A stretch of DNA of 64,000 nucleotides from Posidoniimonas polymericola (GTDB taxonomy: Bacteria > Planctomycetota > Planctomycetia > Pirellulales > Lacipirellulaceae): NCBI RefSeq assembly GCF_007859935.1, contig NZ_SJPO01000001.1:682001-746000 (forward strand), in the 5' to 3' direction. The notes beneath the pieces are model-generated. The model did no database searches. It saw only the letters and a program-made list of their open reading frames with translations, and had not been told where the DNA came from. This document shows positions 18,250-26,619 of this stretch, in pieces (positions within the stretch are counted from its first letter, which is position 1; the number at the start of each line of letters is the position of its first letter). The translations under genes and the position numbers were made by a program.

Positions 18250-18486
18250 TAGGCGTCACGCTCTCGGCTGTCGACCGCGTGCACTTAACCGCATGCAGGT
18301 GCGGCGACCCGCATGGTGGTGCGGTTTCTCCCGACCATCAATCGTTCTGAGCGCAAAAGCGTGGAAAATAGCATGGAGTACCTACACAAAGCCGACTGGT
18401 TTTTTTGAAACGATAAGTCAGACTAACAGTCTCAAGCAATCGCTTTTGTCACGACACGTAGTAGTAGAGAAACGGAGGAAGCCCTG

Positions 18487-18699
18487 ATGGTCGAACTTAC
18501 CGACAGGGAACATCAATTGTTGCGTCTCCTGGTTGAGGGGGCGTCCAATCGCGTTGCCGCCAATGAGATGGGCATCGCATTGCGGACGATGGAGCTCCAC
18601 CGCCAGAAGGTGATGCAGAAGCTTGGCGCCAAATCGGCGGCCCAGCTCGGATACCTGTACTGCATGGTGGAAAAGGGCGAGCCCTGCGCCGCGTCTTAA
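18487..18699 (+). CDS. Stand-alone LuxR-type helix-turn-helix protein
   Basis: A 70-residue protein that is essentially only a LuxR/FixJ C-terminal DNA-binding domain: LTDREHQLLRLLVEGASNR, then the recognition-helix region ALRTMELHRQKVMQKLGAKS. No receiver or sensor domain precedes it. GGAGG about nine bases before the ATG supports the start. Such single-domain regulators may act constitutively or in partnership with a two-component protein encoded elsewhere. The neighbouring genes give no hint of its target. Confidence 0.85.
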   Translation: MVELTDREHQLLRLLVEGASNRVAANEMGIALRTMELHRQKVMQKLGAKSAAQLGYLYCMVEKGEPCAAS

Positions 18700-18829
18700 C
18701 CACGTGGTCCACTCGAGGCGTGCGGCGCAATCGGCGCACGCACGCCCGGACCGCCTCTCCCCGAGCGCCCTCGGCGCCGGTGCCCGCTGCGCGGGTCTTC
18801 TTGTGCCCCGCCGTGCTATCAGGCGTGCT

Positions 18830-19798
18830 CTAATTCCGGGTTAGCCGTGTCGTGTCCACGTAGCCGTGCTGCCCGCCGGTCATCCGCGACAGCCGCTTGA
18901 GGAAGTTGTCGCCGCCCCGTTCGGGGCCGCGGCCGAACTCGATCGTGCAGACCGTCGCGCCAACCCGCTCGTTGAGCCGCGCGATCTGCTGCAGCTCGCC
19001 GCCGGTCATCGCGTCGTCCGCGTCGGTCAGGAAGAACACCACGTCGGGCTCCATCCGCAGCGCGTGCCGCAGCGCCAAGAAGCGGTCGGTGCCGCCGTCG
19101 GCGCCGATGCTCTCGACGAACGCCTGCGCCGCGGCCAGCGTCCGCTCGTTCGCAAAAGTGATGCGGGCGCCGCCGCCGGTCAGGTCGAACGCCTTCAGGC
19201 GATGGTTGAAGAACACGATCTGAAACTGGTTGGTGCTGCCCAGCGCCGAGAGGCTCGCCAGCAGCTGCGCCTTGGCGGCCGCCAGCGGCGCGCCGGTCAT
19301 GCTGACCGAGCGGTCGAACGCGTAGACAAACTTGTGCCCGGTCCCCTCGACGCCGAACACGCTCACGGTGGCCCCGCCGCCGATGGTCCGGCCGGGCAGG
19401 GCGTCACCGCCGCCGGACGGACCCCCGCCGGGGGTGACGCCCAGCACCTCGCCGCTGGCGGCCGGGCCGGCGTCCCGCGGCGGCAGGTGGCTCGCGAGTT
19501 CGGCCATCGCCACCTCCCGCTCGGCGGCGTCGCCCGCCGCGGCGTCGAGCGTCGGCTGGTCGGCGTTGCTGCTGGGCTGCGGCGCGTCGTCCTCGCCGTG
19601 GTAGCTGGTCGTGGCGTCCTCGAACTTCCGCAGCACAATGCCGGCCCGGGCGGTGGTCTGCTCGGTCGCCCCCCGGTGGCGGCCCCCAGCGATCACCAGC
19701 ACCGCGGTGACTGCCAGGCTGTGGGTCAGCACCGAAATGGCCCAGGCGGGCCATTGGCGGTGGGCGGGGTCGGGTTGTCGGTTGGCGTTGGTCGGCAC
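18830..19798 (-). CDS. Membrane-anchored von Willebrand factor A domain protein
   Basis: A 322-residue protein (GTG start) with one N-terminal membrane anchor (AISVLTHSLAVTAVLVIAGG), a Pro/Gly/Ala-rich linker to about residue 150, and a vWA domain. The MIDAS metal site is recognisable: DRSVSM for DxSxS, a Thr in GGTDRF and an Asp in FLTDADD. The protein probably presents the domain outside the inner membrane for a metal-dependent protein interaction. It is a single gene and the partner is unknown. Confidence 0.75.
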   Translation of the reverse strand: MPTNANRQPDPAHRQWPAWAISVLTHSLAVTAVLVIAGGRHRGATEQTTARAGIVLRKFEDATTSYHGEDDAPQPSSNADQPTLDAAAGDAAEREVAMAELASHLPPRDAGPAASGEVLGVTPGGGPSGGGDALPGRTIGGGATVSVFGVEGTGHKFVYAFDRSVSMTGAPLAAAKAQLLASLSALGSTNQFQIVFFNHRLKAFDLTGGGARITFANERTLAAAQAFVESIGADGGTDRFLALRHALRMEPDVVFFLTDADDAMTGGELQQIARLNERVGATVCTIEFGRGPERGGDNFLKRLSRMTGGQHGYVDTTRLTRN

Positions 19799-20084
19799 GC
19801 TGGTTCTCGGCGGGAGGGCTCGCGGGTCTAGTCTACCAGTCGGGCGGCGGTGGCCAAATCGCTTGCGGTCGGCGTACGGCGCAGTAAGCTTGCCTCGCCT
19901 AAGCGTGTGGTGCTAGAGGAGTTAGGCGCCATGCGGTAAGATCACCGCAGCGCCGGCTGGGCCGTGGCAAGATGGCCGCCCCACCGGCGAATACCCAGAG
20001 CGGCGTCTTCTCGGCCGAACCGCCGGGCGGGCGGATCCCTGATTCGGCAACGGTCCCCAACCCAAAAACGGAGTCCCTCCTATT

Positions 20085-20687
20085 ATGCCCCCCTGGATGA
20101 TCGCGCTTATCGTCATCGGCGTTGTTGGCCTGATCGTGCTGATGTACGGCGTCGGCATCTACAACCGGCTGGTGACCCTCAAGAACCGTTTCGAGAACGC
20201 GTTCAGCCAGATCGAGGTCCAGCTCAAACGCCGCTACGACCTGATCCCCAACCTGGTCGAGATCGCCAAGGGCTACATGTCGCACGAGCGCGAAACCCTT
20301 GAGGCGGTGATCTCTGCCCGCAACCAGGCGGTCGGCGCGCTGCAGGCCGCCGCGGCCAACCCGGGCGACCCCAAGGCGATGGCCAACCTGGCCGGCGCCG
20401 AGTCGGGACTGGGCGGGGTGCTCGGCCGGCTGTTCGCCGTCGCCGAGGCCTACCCCGACCTCAAGGCCAACCAGAACATGATGCAGCTCTCCGAGGAGCT
20501 CACCTCGACCGAGAACAAGGTCGCCTTCGCCCGCCAGGCGTACAACGACTCGGCCACCGCGTACAACACCTACAAGCAGACCTTCCCGCCGGTGTTCTTC
20601 GCCGCCATGTTCGGCCACGGCGCCAACGCCGAGCTGCTCGACTTCGACGACGCCCAGATCAACGAGGCGCCCAAGGTGAGCTTCTAG
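20085..20687 (+). CDS. LemA family protein
   Basis: A 200-residue protein with one N-terminal membrane span (MIALIVIGVVGLIVLMYGVG) and a long helical domain carrying the LemA signature YNRLVTLKNRFENAFSQIEV, then LKRRYDLIPNLVE, and the later ENKVAFARQAYNDSATAYN. LemA proteins expose the helical domain on one face of the cytoplasmic membrane. The next gene is an M48 metallopeptidase, a pairing seen in many bacteria, which suggests joint action in membrane protein quality control. Confidence 0.92.
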   Translation: MPPWMIALIVIGVVGLIVLMYGVGIYNRLVTLKNRFENAFSQIEVQLKRRYDLIPNLVEIAKGYMSHERETLEAVISARNQAVGALQAAAANPGDPKAMANLAGAESGLGGVLGRLFAVAEAYPDLKANQNMMQLSEELTSTENKVAFARQAYNDSATAYNTYKQTFPPVFFAAMFGHGANAELLDFDDAQINEAPKVSF

Positions 20688-20738
20688 TCGGCCACGGTCC
20701 GTCTCCTGCGTAACAGCCGCTAAGTTCACCGACGCCGC

Positions 20739-22736
20739 ATGGCCACCGACTTCTTCCAACGCCAGGACGCCGCGCGACGCAGCACCGGGATGCTGGTCGT
20801 GTTGTTCCTGCTGGGCGTCTTGGGGATCGTCATCGCGGTGACCGCCGCGACCTACGCGGCGGTTGAAAACTTTGATATCGGCGTGCGGCTGAACGCGCTG
20901 ACCGGCCAGCCCGAGGACGCCGAGGCGCCCTACCGCTACGCGATCGCCGCCGGGCTCGGGTCGCTGCTGATTATCTTCGGCGGCACCATCTACAAGATCA
21001 TTGTGCTCCGCAGCGGCGGCGGGCAGAGCGTCGCCGAGCGGCTTGGCGGCCGCCGCCTGCTCTACGCCGACGCCGGCCACGGCGAACGCAAGCTGCTGAA
21101 CGTCGTGGAGGAGATGGCCCTGGCGTCCGGCGCCCCGGCGCCGCCGGTCTACCTGCTTGACGAGGACGGCATCAACGCCTTCGCCGCCGGCTACTCCCCC
21201 TCCGACGCCGTGATCGGCGTCACCCGTGGCGCGGTCGAGAACCTCAGCCGCGACGAGCTGCAGGGCGTCATCGCCCACGAGTTCAGCCACATCCTCAACG
21301 GCGACATGCGGATGGGCATCCGCCTGATCGGCATCCTGCACGGCATCCTGCTGCTCGGGCTGGTCGGCCGCTGGCTGTTCGAGATCATCGTCCGCGGCGG
21401 CGCGTCGTCCGGCCACCGCCGCAGCTCCAACTCGAAGGGGGGCGGGGGCGGCGGGGCCGTGCTGGTGATCCTGGGGGTCGCCGTTGCGCTGATCGTGATC
21501 GGCGCCATCGGCAGCCTCATCGGCGGGCTGATCAAGGCCGCTGTCTCGCGCCAGCGTGAGTACCTGGCCGACGCCTCGGCCGTGCAGTTTACTCGCAACC
21601 CGGGAGGCATCGGCGGGGCCCTCAAACGCATTGGCGGGCTGGCGTTCGGCTCGCGGCTGCACGCCGCCAACGCCGCCGAGATGAGCCACATGTACTTCGC
21701 CCAGGGCGTATGGGAGGGCTTCACCGGCCTGATGGCGACCCATCCCCCGCTCGAGAAACGCATACTCGCCGTCGACCCGCAGTGGGACGGCAAGTTCCCG
21801 CAGGTCAAGCAGGGCGCCCGCCCGAAGTCTGTCGTCGCGGGCGCGGCCGGCTTCCTGGGCGGCGACGTCGGCCGCCCCGACGCCGAGCAGACCTACGTGC
21901 CGATCGCGACCGTCGACCACGCGGTCGACCAGATCGGCGAGCCGACCGAGCTGCACCACGAGTACGCCCGCGACCTGCTCGAAGAGATCCCGCCGGTGGT
22001 GCTCGACTCGGTCCGCGAGCCGTACGGCGCCCGCGCCGTCGTGTACGGCCTGCTGCTCGACGACGACCCCGCCGTCCGCGAGAAGCAGTACGCCGCGCTC
22101 GGCGAGCTCGCCCAGCCCGACGTGGTCAAGCTGACCCGCGAGCTGGCCCCAGTGCTCGACGCCACCACCGTCAACGCCCGGCTGCCGCTGATCGACCTGG
22201 CGCTGCCGTCGCTCAGGGCGTTGTCGCCGCCGCAGTACGAGGCCTTCCGCAAGAGCTTCTGGGCGCTGGTCCGTGCGGACGAGCGGCTCGGCCTGTTCGA
22301 GTGGACGCTGGCCCAGGTGCTGATGCGGCACCTGACGCCGCAGTTCGAGCCGGTCCGCTCGCCCGGCGTGCAGTACTACGGCCTGCAGAAGCTCACCGGC
22401 CCGGTGTCGGCGCTCCTGTCAGCAATGGCGCACGCCGGCCAGTCACCCGACGAAGCGGCCGGCGCCTTCGCCGCCGCCGCCGCGCACTTCCCCGAGCTCA
22501 GGCTCGAGCTGCTGCCCCGCCGCGAGAGCGGCCTGTCGAGCCTGCAGAGCGCGATGGAGACCCTCGCCACCGTGGCTCCCCGCCTCCGCGGCCAGCTGAT
22601 CGACGCCTGCGCCGAGTCGATCTGCCACGACGGCCTGGTCAACGCCCGCGAAGCCGAGCTGCTCCGCGGCGTGTCCGACCTGTTGGATTGCCCGATGCCG
22701 CCGCTAGTCGCCGGCCAAACGGTAGCGGCCTCGTAA
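20739..22736 (+). CDS. M48 family (HtpX-like) membrane metalloprotease with long C-terminal extension
   Basis: A 665-residue protein with two N-terminal spans (about 17-40 and 67-90), a zinc protease domain with HEFSH at 180-184 and the downstream Glu ligand in REYLADASAV, and further spans between them. The remaining 300 or so residues, rich in acidic and Leu/Ala helices, are not part of HtpX and match nothing I recognise. It follows lemA by 51 bases, consistent with an operon. HtpX-type enzymes degrade misfolded membrane proteins. The extension may be specific to planctomycetes. Confidence 0.87.
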   Translation: MATDFFQRQDAARRSTGMLVVLFLLGVLGIVIAVTAATYAAVENFDIGVRLNALTGQPEDAEAPYRYAIAAGLGSLLIIFGGTIYKIIVLRSGGGQSVAERLGGRRLLYADAGHGERKLLNVVEEMALASGAPAPPVYLLDEDGINAFAAGYSPSDAVIGVTRGAVENLSRDELQGVIAHEFSHILNGDMRMGIRLIGILHGILLLGLVGRWLFEIIVRGGASSGHRRSSNSKGGGGGGAVLVILGVAVALIVIGAIGSLIGGLIKAAVSRQREYLADASAVQFTRNPGGIGGALKRIGGLAFGSRLHAANAAEMSHMYFAQGVWEGFTGLMATHPPLEKRILAVDPQWDGKFPQVKQGARPKSVVAGAAGFLGGDVGRPDAEQTYVPIATVDHAVDQIGEPTELHHEYARDLLEEIPPVVLDSVREPYGARAVVYGLLLDDDPAVREKQYAALGELAQPDVVKLTRELAPVLDATTVNARLPLIDLALPSLRALSPPQYEAFRKSFWALVRADERLGLFEWTLAQVLMRHLTPQFEPVRSPGVQYYGLQKLTGPVSALLSAMAHAGQSPDEAAGAFAAAAAHFPELRLELLPRRESGLSSLQSAMETLATVAPRLRGQLIDACAESICHDGLVNAREAELLRGVSDLLDCPMPPLVAGQTVAAS

Positions 22737-22737
22737 T

Positions 22738-22900
22738 GTATCCCCGGCTCTCCGAGCCGGGAAAGCTAGCCGCGTCGCCGACGGGCAAAGGTAGGCGGCG
22801 GCTAGAACGCTACCCCATTAGCGCTCATTAGTGTTCCCGACTTCCCAGCCAACCAACAAGCATCGTCGCTAATTCTGCCGTTTCGGAGAAACGGCGATAC
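22738..22900. repeat. GTATC hairpin repeat pair, family F (first copy)
   Basis: Left hairpin at 22738-22761 (GTATCCCC, stem CCCGGCTC / GAGCCGGG) faces an inverted hairpin at 22877-22900 (stem GCCGTTTC / GAAACGGC, ending GATAC). A second pair with different stem bases is at 24942-25017. It lies in the gap between the M48 gene and the convergent VOC gene. Confidence 0.65.
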
Positions 22901-22907
22901 ATTCTGC

Positions 22908-23297
22908 TCAGTCCTGCACCGCCCCCTCGCGGCGCTGGCAGACATGCCACAAGACGCCGCACGGGTCGTACACGTACGCGACCACCAGCCCCCACGGCTG
23001 CAGCGTCGGCGGCTTGGGGGGCTGCACGCCGAACCGGCCCGGCAGGTCGAGTGACACGATCCACGCCCACCACGCGTTGAGGTCGTCGACCATCAGCTGC
23101 ATCATCGTGTTTTCGGCCCACTGCTGCTGGTAGTGCCGTTGCAGGATGAAGCCGCCAGAACCGGCCGCGAAGATCGCGACCTCGCTGTCCAGCAGCATCT
23201 CGAAGCCGAGCGCTTGGTAGAAGTCACGCGAGACCGCGTAGTCTTTCACCGGCAGGAACGGCCGGGCGAGTTCGGTTCCAGTGGGGATGTTGCTCAT
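22908..23297 (-). CDS. VOC-superfamily (glyoxalase/bleomycin-resistance fold) protein
   Basis: A 129-residue protein with the VOC pattern: RPFLPVKDYAVSRDFYQALGFEML at the N-terminus and a C-terminal YVYDPCGVLWHV that ends the second beta-alpha-beta-beta-beta unit. The family includes glyoxalases, dioxygenases and drug-binding proteins, and the substrate cannot be assigned here. It is followed on the same strand by a DinB/YfiT-like gene and an unknown membrane-associated protein, and the three may be co-transcribed. Confidence 0.8.
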   Translation of the reverse strand: MSNIPTGTELARPFLPVKDYAVSRDFYQALGFEMLLDSEVAIFAAGSGGFILQRHYQQQWAENTMMQLMVDDLNAWWAWIVSLDLPGRFGVQPPKPPTLQPWGLVVAYVYDPCGVLWHVCQRREGAVQD

Positions 23298-23348
23298 ATA
23301 CGCTTCATTCTTGTTGCAGTCGGAAGAGGAACCTTGTCGGCAAGCGTG

Positions 23349-23876
23349 CTACCACCCACGCTGCCCGCGCAGCCAAACGATCTGGCCCGTGTGGTGCCTC
23401 GCGTGCCACGGGTAGTAGTGCAGGGCGTTCCACAGCACGACCGTCTGGCCAGTCTGCGGGTGGACAAACGTGCGGCCGAAGTCGTGCTCGGTCATGGTCT
23501 CGAGCAGCTGCAGCCAGCAGGCGTGCACCGAGTGCAGCATCGCCAGCGGCGGCGCGACCGCCCCGATTGACGAGTCGCCGAGTCGGACCCAGTCGGCCTC
23601 CTCGTACGCCTTGATGGTCGGGTTGTCCTCGGTCATCGCCCACTTGAAGCGGAGGTAGCTGTGCACGTGGCTGTCGGCCACGTGGTGCACGATCTGGCGG
23701 ATGGTCCAGTTCTTGTAACGCGTGTCGAGCTGCTTGTCGGACAGGCCGTCGATCGCCTCGTGGAGCGAGGGCGCCGCGGCGGCTAACGCCGCAATGAGGT
23801 CGGCCTTGGCCGCGTTGCTGAACGGGCCGGGCTCGGGCGGCGGGCCCACGGGGTTGTCGGGCGCGGAGTTGGTCAT
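23349..23876 (-). CDS. YfiT/DinB-like metal-dependent transferase
   Basis: A 175-residue four-helix-bundle protein. Metal-binding histidines are visible in IRQIVHHVADSHVHSYLRF and in HYYPWHARHHTGQI, which fits the YfiT (bacillithiol transferase BstA-like) branch of the DinB superfamily. In Gram-negative relatives the thiol cofactor is unknown. I use ATG 23876; the open frame continues upstream but overlaps the next gene's coding sequence. It is encoded between a VOC gene and an unknown gene on the same strand. Confidence 0.78.
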   Translation of the reverse strand: MTNSAPDNPVGPPPEPGPFSNAAKADLIAALAAAAPSLHEAIDGLSDKQLDTRYKNWTIRQIVHHVADSHVHSYLRFKWAMTEDNPTIKAYEEADWVRLGDSSIGAVAPPLAMLHSVHACWLQLLETMTEHDFGRTFVHPQTGQTVVLWNALHYYPWHARHHTGQIVWLRGQRGW

Positions 23877-23908
23877 GGGGTTTCTCCAGGGGCCGCGGTC
23901 GTCGCGCG

Positions 23909-24850
23909 TCAGGCGGTTGGCTCGTCGAGCCCGTTGGCGATCTGCCGCAGCTTCTCGAGGAACCGGATGTCCTCCTCGCCGAGGCAGGCGGCCTGCCACG
24001 CGCGGCGGTCGTTGGCGATTCCCTCGTAGGTGTTGGTGATTGCCTGGCTGGTGAGCCGGAGCATGCGGCGCCGGTCGCGGTCGCCGAACGAGAGCGACTC
24101 GCTGGCGAACTCGGCCGCCGGGTCGAACTCGTAGGCCGAGGTGCCCAGCGCGCGGTCGAGCTGGGCGAGCACCGGGTTCAGCAGCGACGATGCGCCCGAC
24201 TCGTGGAACTGGTTGAGCACCTCCTTTTCGGCCGCGCGGATCCGCGACGCGGCCTCGCGCGAGCTGGCGGCGTCGCCGGCGTACTTGAGGCCGTGCTTGG
24301 AGAGCAGCATGCCGAGCGACGGGATCAACGCCTTGGCAGCCACCGCCGCCCCGGCCAGCGGGTTGATCAGCGCCACCAGGCCGCCGATCAGCAGCACGCC
24401 GCCGAACACCTGCTGGTCCAGGCGGTCGATCTGGTCGGCCAGGTCGTTCAGCCGCCCGCCGACCGACAGCCCCGACGCCGGCGCGGTGGCGACATCTTCG
24501 CGGGCGCCCTCAAGCAGAATCTGCTCGAGCGTCGGCAGGGCGTTCTCGTGCGGCAGGTGGAACACCCGCCGCTTTGGCAGGTCGTTGATTGGCGGCGCGC
24601 CCTCCGGCAGGCACCGCATGGTGTACAGCGAGTACCACAGCTCCGACCGCCGGTCCGGCACCAGGTAGTAGTGCTTCTCGTCGACCTGGCCGTGGTCGTA
24701 GGAGGTCGAGGTCTCTGTCGACCCAAACAGCCAGGTCTGTCCGAGCGACTCCCGAGCGTACCCTACGCCGGTGCCGACCAGACCGGTCGCCTGGGAGATG
24801 GCGTTTGCGCCGAGGTCCTTGGCTTGGTTGAGCCAGTTCAGCAGGTCCAT
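23909..24850 (-). CDS. Hypothetical membrane-associated protein
   Basis: A 313-residue protein I do not recognise. It has a polar N-terminal half with a DLPKRRVFHLPHENALPTLE stretch, then one or two hydrophobic segments around residues 148-178 (FGGVLLIGGLVALINPLAGA), and a helical, charged C-terminal half (RIRAAEKEVLNQFHESG). There is no signal peptide. It ends 32 bases upstream of the YfiT-like gene on the same strand. The middle glycine-rich hydrophobic region could insert into a membrane. No function can be given. Confidence 0.6.
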   Translation of the reverse strand: MDLLNWLNQAKDLGANAISQATGLVGTGVGYARESLGQTWLFGSTETSTSYDHGQVDEKHYYLVPDRRSELWYSLYTMRCLPEGAPPINDLPKRRVFHLPHENALPTLEQILLEGAREDVATAPASGLSVGGRLNDLADQIDRLDQQVFGGVLLIGGLVALINPLAGAAVAAKALIPSLGMLLSKHGLKYAGDAASSREAASRIRAAEKEVLNQFHESGASSLLNPVLAQLDRALGTSAYEFDPAAEFASESLSFGDRDRRRMLRLTSQAITNTYEGIANDRRAWQAACLGEEDIRFLEKLRQIANGLDEPTA

Positions 24851-24941
24851 AAGAGTAAGTCAGCGGAGCGGGGAGGCGGTACGCAGCGAGGCAGGGCCAG
24901 CACGACTAGTTCGCTGGCCGGCGCGGGGTATTGGCTCCAGT

Positions 24942-25017
24942 GTATCCCCGGTTCTCCGTACCGGGAATTCCTCGCCGCGCCGCTGTCCGTCGGGCCGCTG
25001 CAGGGCAACGGCGATAC
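24942..25017. repeat. GTATC hairpin repeat pair, family F (second copy)
   Basis: It begins GTATCCCCGGTTCTCCGTACC (stem CCGGT / ACCGG) and ends inverted with GCGATAC at 25011-25017, with inner stem GCCGCTG. The layout matches 22738-22900, but stem bases have changed on both sides. Confidence 0.6.
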
Positions 25018-25126
25018 GTTGGCGGGTTTCAGCTTCTGTGTAGAAATCGGCCCCGGGCGCGGTTCTAATAGAAGGTTGCCCCTCGCTCGCTGAGGGCCAG
25101 TCTTAGCTTCGTATTCCGGAACCGCC

Positions 25127-25300
25127 CCATGAGTTTTGTCCCTGACCGCGTGCAAGAACGGATAAGAGTCGCGGACTTTCGTCCCCACCGTGATGCGAGG
25201 AACACTGGTATACAAGCCTGAAACGAAAGCCGGCGGAGACGAAACGCCCCGACTTTAGTCCTCATAAATCGATGTTCGAATGGGGGACAAAACTCCCACC
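25127..25300. repeat. TTTTGTCC repeat, family B (second copy)
   Basis: It runs from GAGTTTTGTCCC through CGACTTTAGTCC to an inverted GGGGGACAAAACTCCC that overlaps a possible ATG at 25280. It shares the 12-mer ATAAATCGATGT (25264-25275) with the third copy, where the same 12-mer lies inverted at 51703-51714. This is why I do not start epmA at 25280. Confidence 0.65.
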
Positions 25301-25306
25301 CAGCCG

Positions 25307-26401
25307 ATGAAACCAGAGTACCTACGAGCCAAGTCCGAGCTGCTCGACCAGCTCCGCGAGTTCTTCCACGGCCGCGGCTTCGCCGAGGTCGTGACCCCGA
25401 TCGAGTCGCGCGAGGTGATCCCCGAGCGGCACATCGAGCTGTTCAAGTTCGACGGAGCAAAAGGGGACTGGCTCGCGGCCGGACCGATGCCAACCCGCGG
25501 CGCCGGCGGTGAAGCAGCGTGCCTGTCCCCTTTTGCGGAGCCTAGAGCAGAGATTGGCGGAGAAGGAAACGGGGACGGGCACGCTGGTTTGCACCCTGCT
25601 CGACAGGGCAAGAACGGGCCGGCCGCGAGCCAGTCCCCGTTTTCTTCGAGCGTTTATTTGCAGGCGTCGCCCGAGATGGCGATGAAGCAGCTGCTGTGCC
25701 GCGGGTCGGGGCCGATCTTCCAGTTCGCCAAGGCGTTCCGCGCCGAGGAACGTGGCCCGCTGCACTCGCCCGAGTTCACGATGCTCGAGTGGTACCGCCC
25801 GGGGCACGACATGGCCGCTGGCGTCGACCTGTTGGACGAGTTGATCCAGGCGACCTTGTCGCCTGTGCCGTGCAAGCGTACCAGCTACCGCGACGCGATC
25901 ATGGAGCACGCCGGCTGCGACCCGTTCGATGCGGCGGCGGTGCAAGAAGTGGCCGCCGGGCTGATTGACGGCACGGTCAACGACACCGACGAGCTGCTCG
26001 ACGAGTTTCTCAACGTCCTGCTGGCGACGCGTGTCGAGCCGCACCTCGGCGCCGAGCTTCCCGAGATTGTCTACCACTACCCGGCCTCTCAGTCGGCGCT
26101 GGCCCAGACGGCGATCGACGACCACGGCCACGCGGTCGCCGAGCGGTTTGAGCTGTACTACCGCGGCGTCGAGCTGGCCAACGGCTACCACGAGCTGACC
26201 GACGCCGCCGTGCTGCGTCGGCGCTTGATCGAAGCCAATCAGGGACGCACGGCTGATGGCCGCGAGCCGCTGCCGCTGCCCGAGGAGATGCTCGCCCTGA
26301 TGGAGTCGCCCGGCCTGCCGCCGTGCGCCGGCGTGGCGCTGGGCTTCGACCGGCTGCTGATGCAGAAGGTCGGGGCCGAGTCGATCGACGAGGTGTTGTA
26401 G
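25307..26401 (+). CDS. epmA: EF-P--(R)-beta-lysine ligase EpmA with an in-frame repeat insertion
   Basis: A 364-residue class II lysyl-tRNA-synthetase paralogue (PoxA/GenX/YjeA) that attaches beta-lysine to EF-P Lys34. Motif 2 is FRAEERGPLHSPEFTMLEW and motif 3 is GVALGFDRLLM. There is no anticodon-binding domain, as expected. Between HIELFKFD and VYLQASPEMAMK lies about 65 extra residues (Gly/Ala/Pro-rich, such as GEGNGDGHAGLHP) encoded by a family A repeat. Without it the length would be the normal 300. The frame stays open, so the enzyme may still work with a long surface loop. ATG 25307 is preferred to 25280, which lies in another repeat. Confidence 0.88.
   Translation: MKPEYLRAKSELLDQLREFFHGRGFAEVVTPIESREVIPERHIELFKFDGAKGDWLAAGPMPTRGAGGEAACLSPFAEPRAEIGGEGNGDGHAGLHPARQGKNGPAASQSPFSSSVYLQASPEMAMKQLLCRGSGPIFQFAKAFRAEERGPLHSPEFTMLEWYRPGHDMAAGVDLLDELIQATLSPVPCKRTSYRDAIMEHAGCDPFDAAAVQEVAAGLIDGTVNDTDELLDEFLNVLLATRVEPHLGAELPEIVYHYPASQSALAQTAIDDHGHAVAERFELYYRGVELANGYHELTDAAVLRRRLIEANQGRTADGREPLPLPEEMLALMESPGLPPCAGVALGFDRLLMQKVGAESIDEVL
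25456..25650. repeat. Four-block family A repeat inside epmA
   Basis: Four alternating blocks: GGGGACTGGCTCG (25463), CGTGCCTGTCCCC (25518-25530), GGGGACGGGCACG (25571) and CGAGCCAGTCCCC (25626-25638). The outer arms at 25463-25482 and 25619-25638 are perfect 20-base inverted repeats, and the inner arms match with one mismatch. The element is close to 195 bases, a multiple of three, with no stop in the epmA frame. The unit at 40048-40240 has the same block order. Confidence 0.85.
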
Positions 26402-26435
26402 AAGTCGAACGAGCCGCGCAGCGGCGACATAGAAT

Positions 26436-26601
26436 CTCCCTCCCCCACGGGGGGAGGGACTAAGGGAGGGGGTACGGTGGCAAAGCAGTTAACGCAAACC
26501 TGACGAGCACGGCGGTAGCTCCCAGCAAAAAGGCACAGGGAAGTCTGAAGTCGCGGACAACGCACCCCCTCCCCTAACCCCTCCCCCCGAGGGGGAGGGG
26601 G
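26436..26601. repeat. C/G-rich repeat pair, family C (third copy)
   Basis: CTCCCTCCCCC plus GGGGGAGGGACTAAGGGAGGG at 26436-26471 faces CCCCCTCCCCTAACCCCTCC plus GAGGGGGAGGGG at 26564-26600 in inverted orientation, between epmA and the convergent folA. The 90 bases between them hold nothing recognisable. Confidence 0.6.
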
Positions 26602-26619
26602 ATATAGATGCTGCGATGC

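Noticed and set aside
19899..22331. An 810-residue minus-strand frame opposite lemA and the M48 gene
   Set aside because: Both sense genes have diagnostic motifs, and the antisense product is composition-driven.
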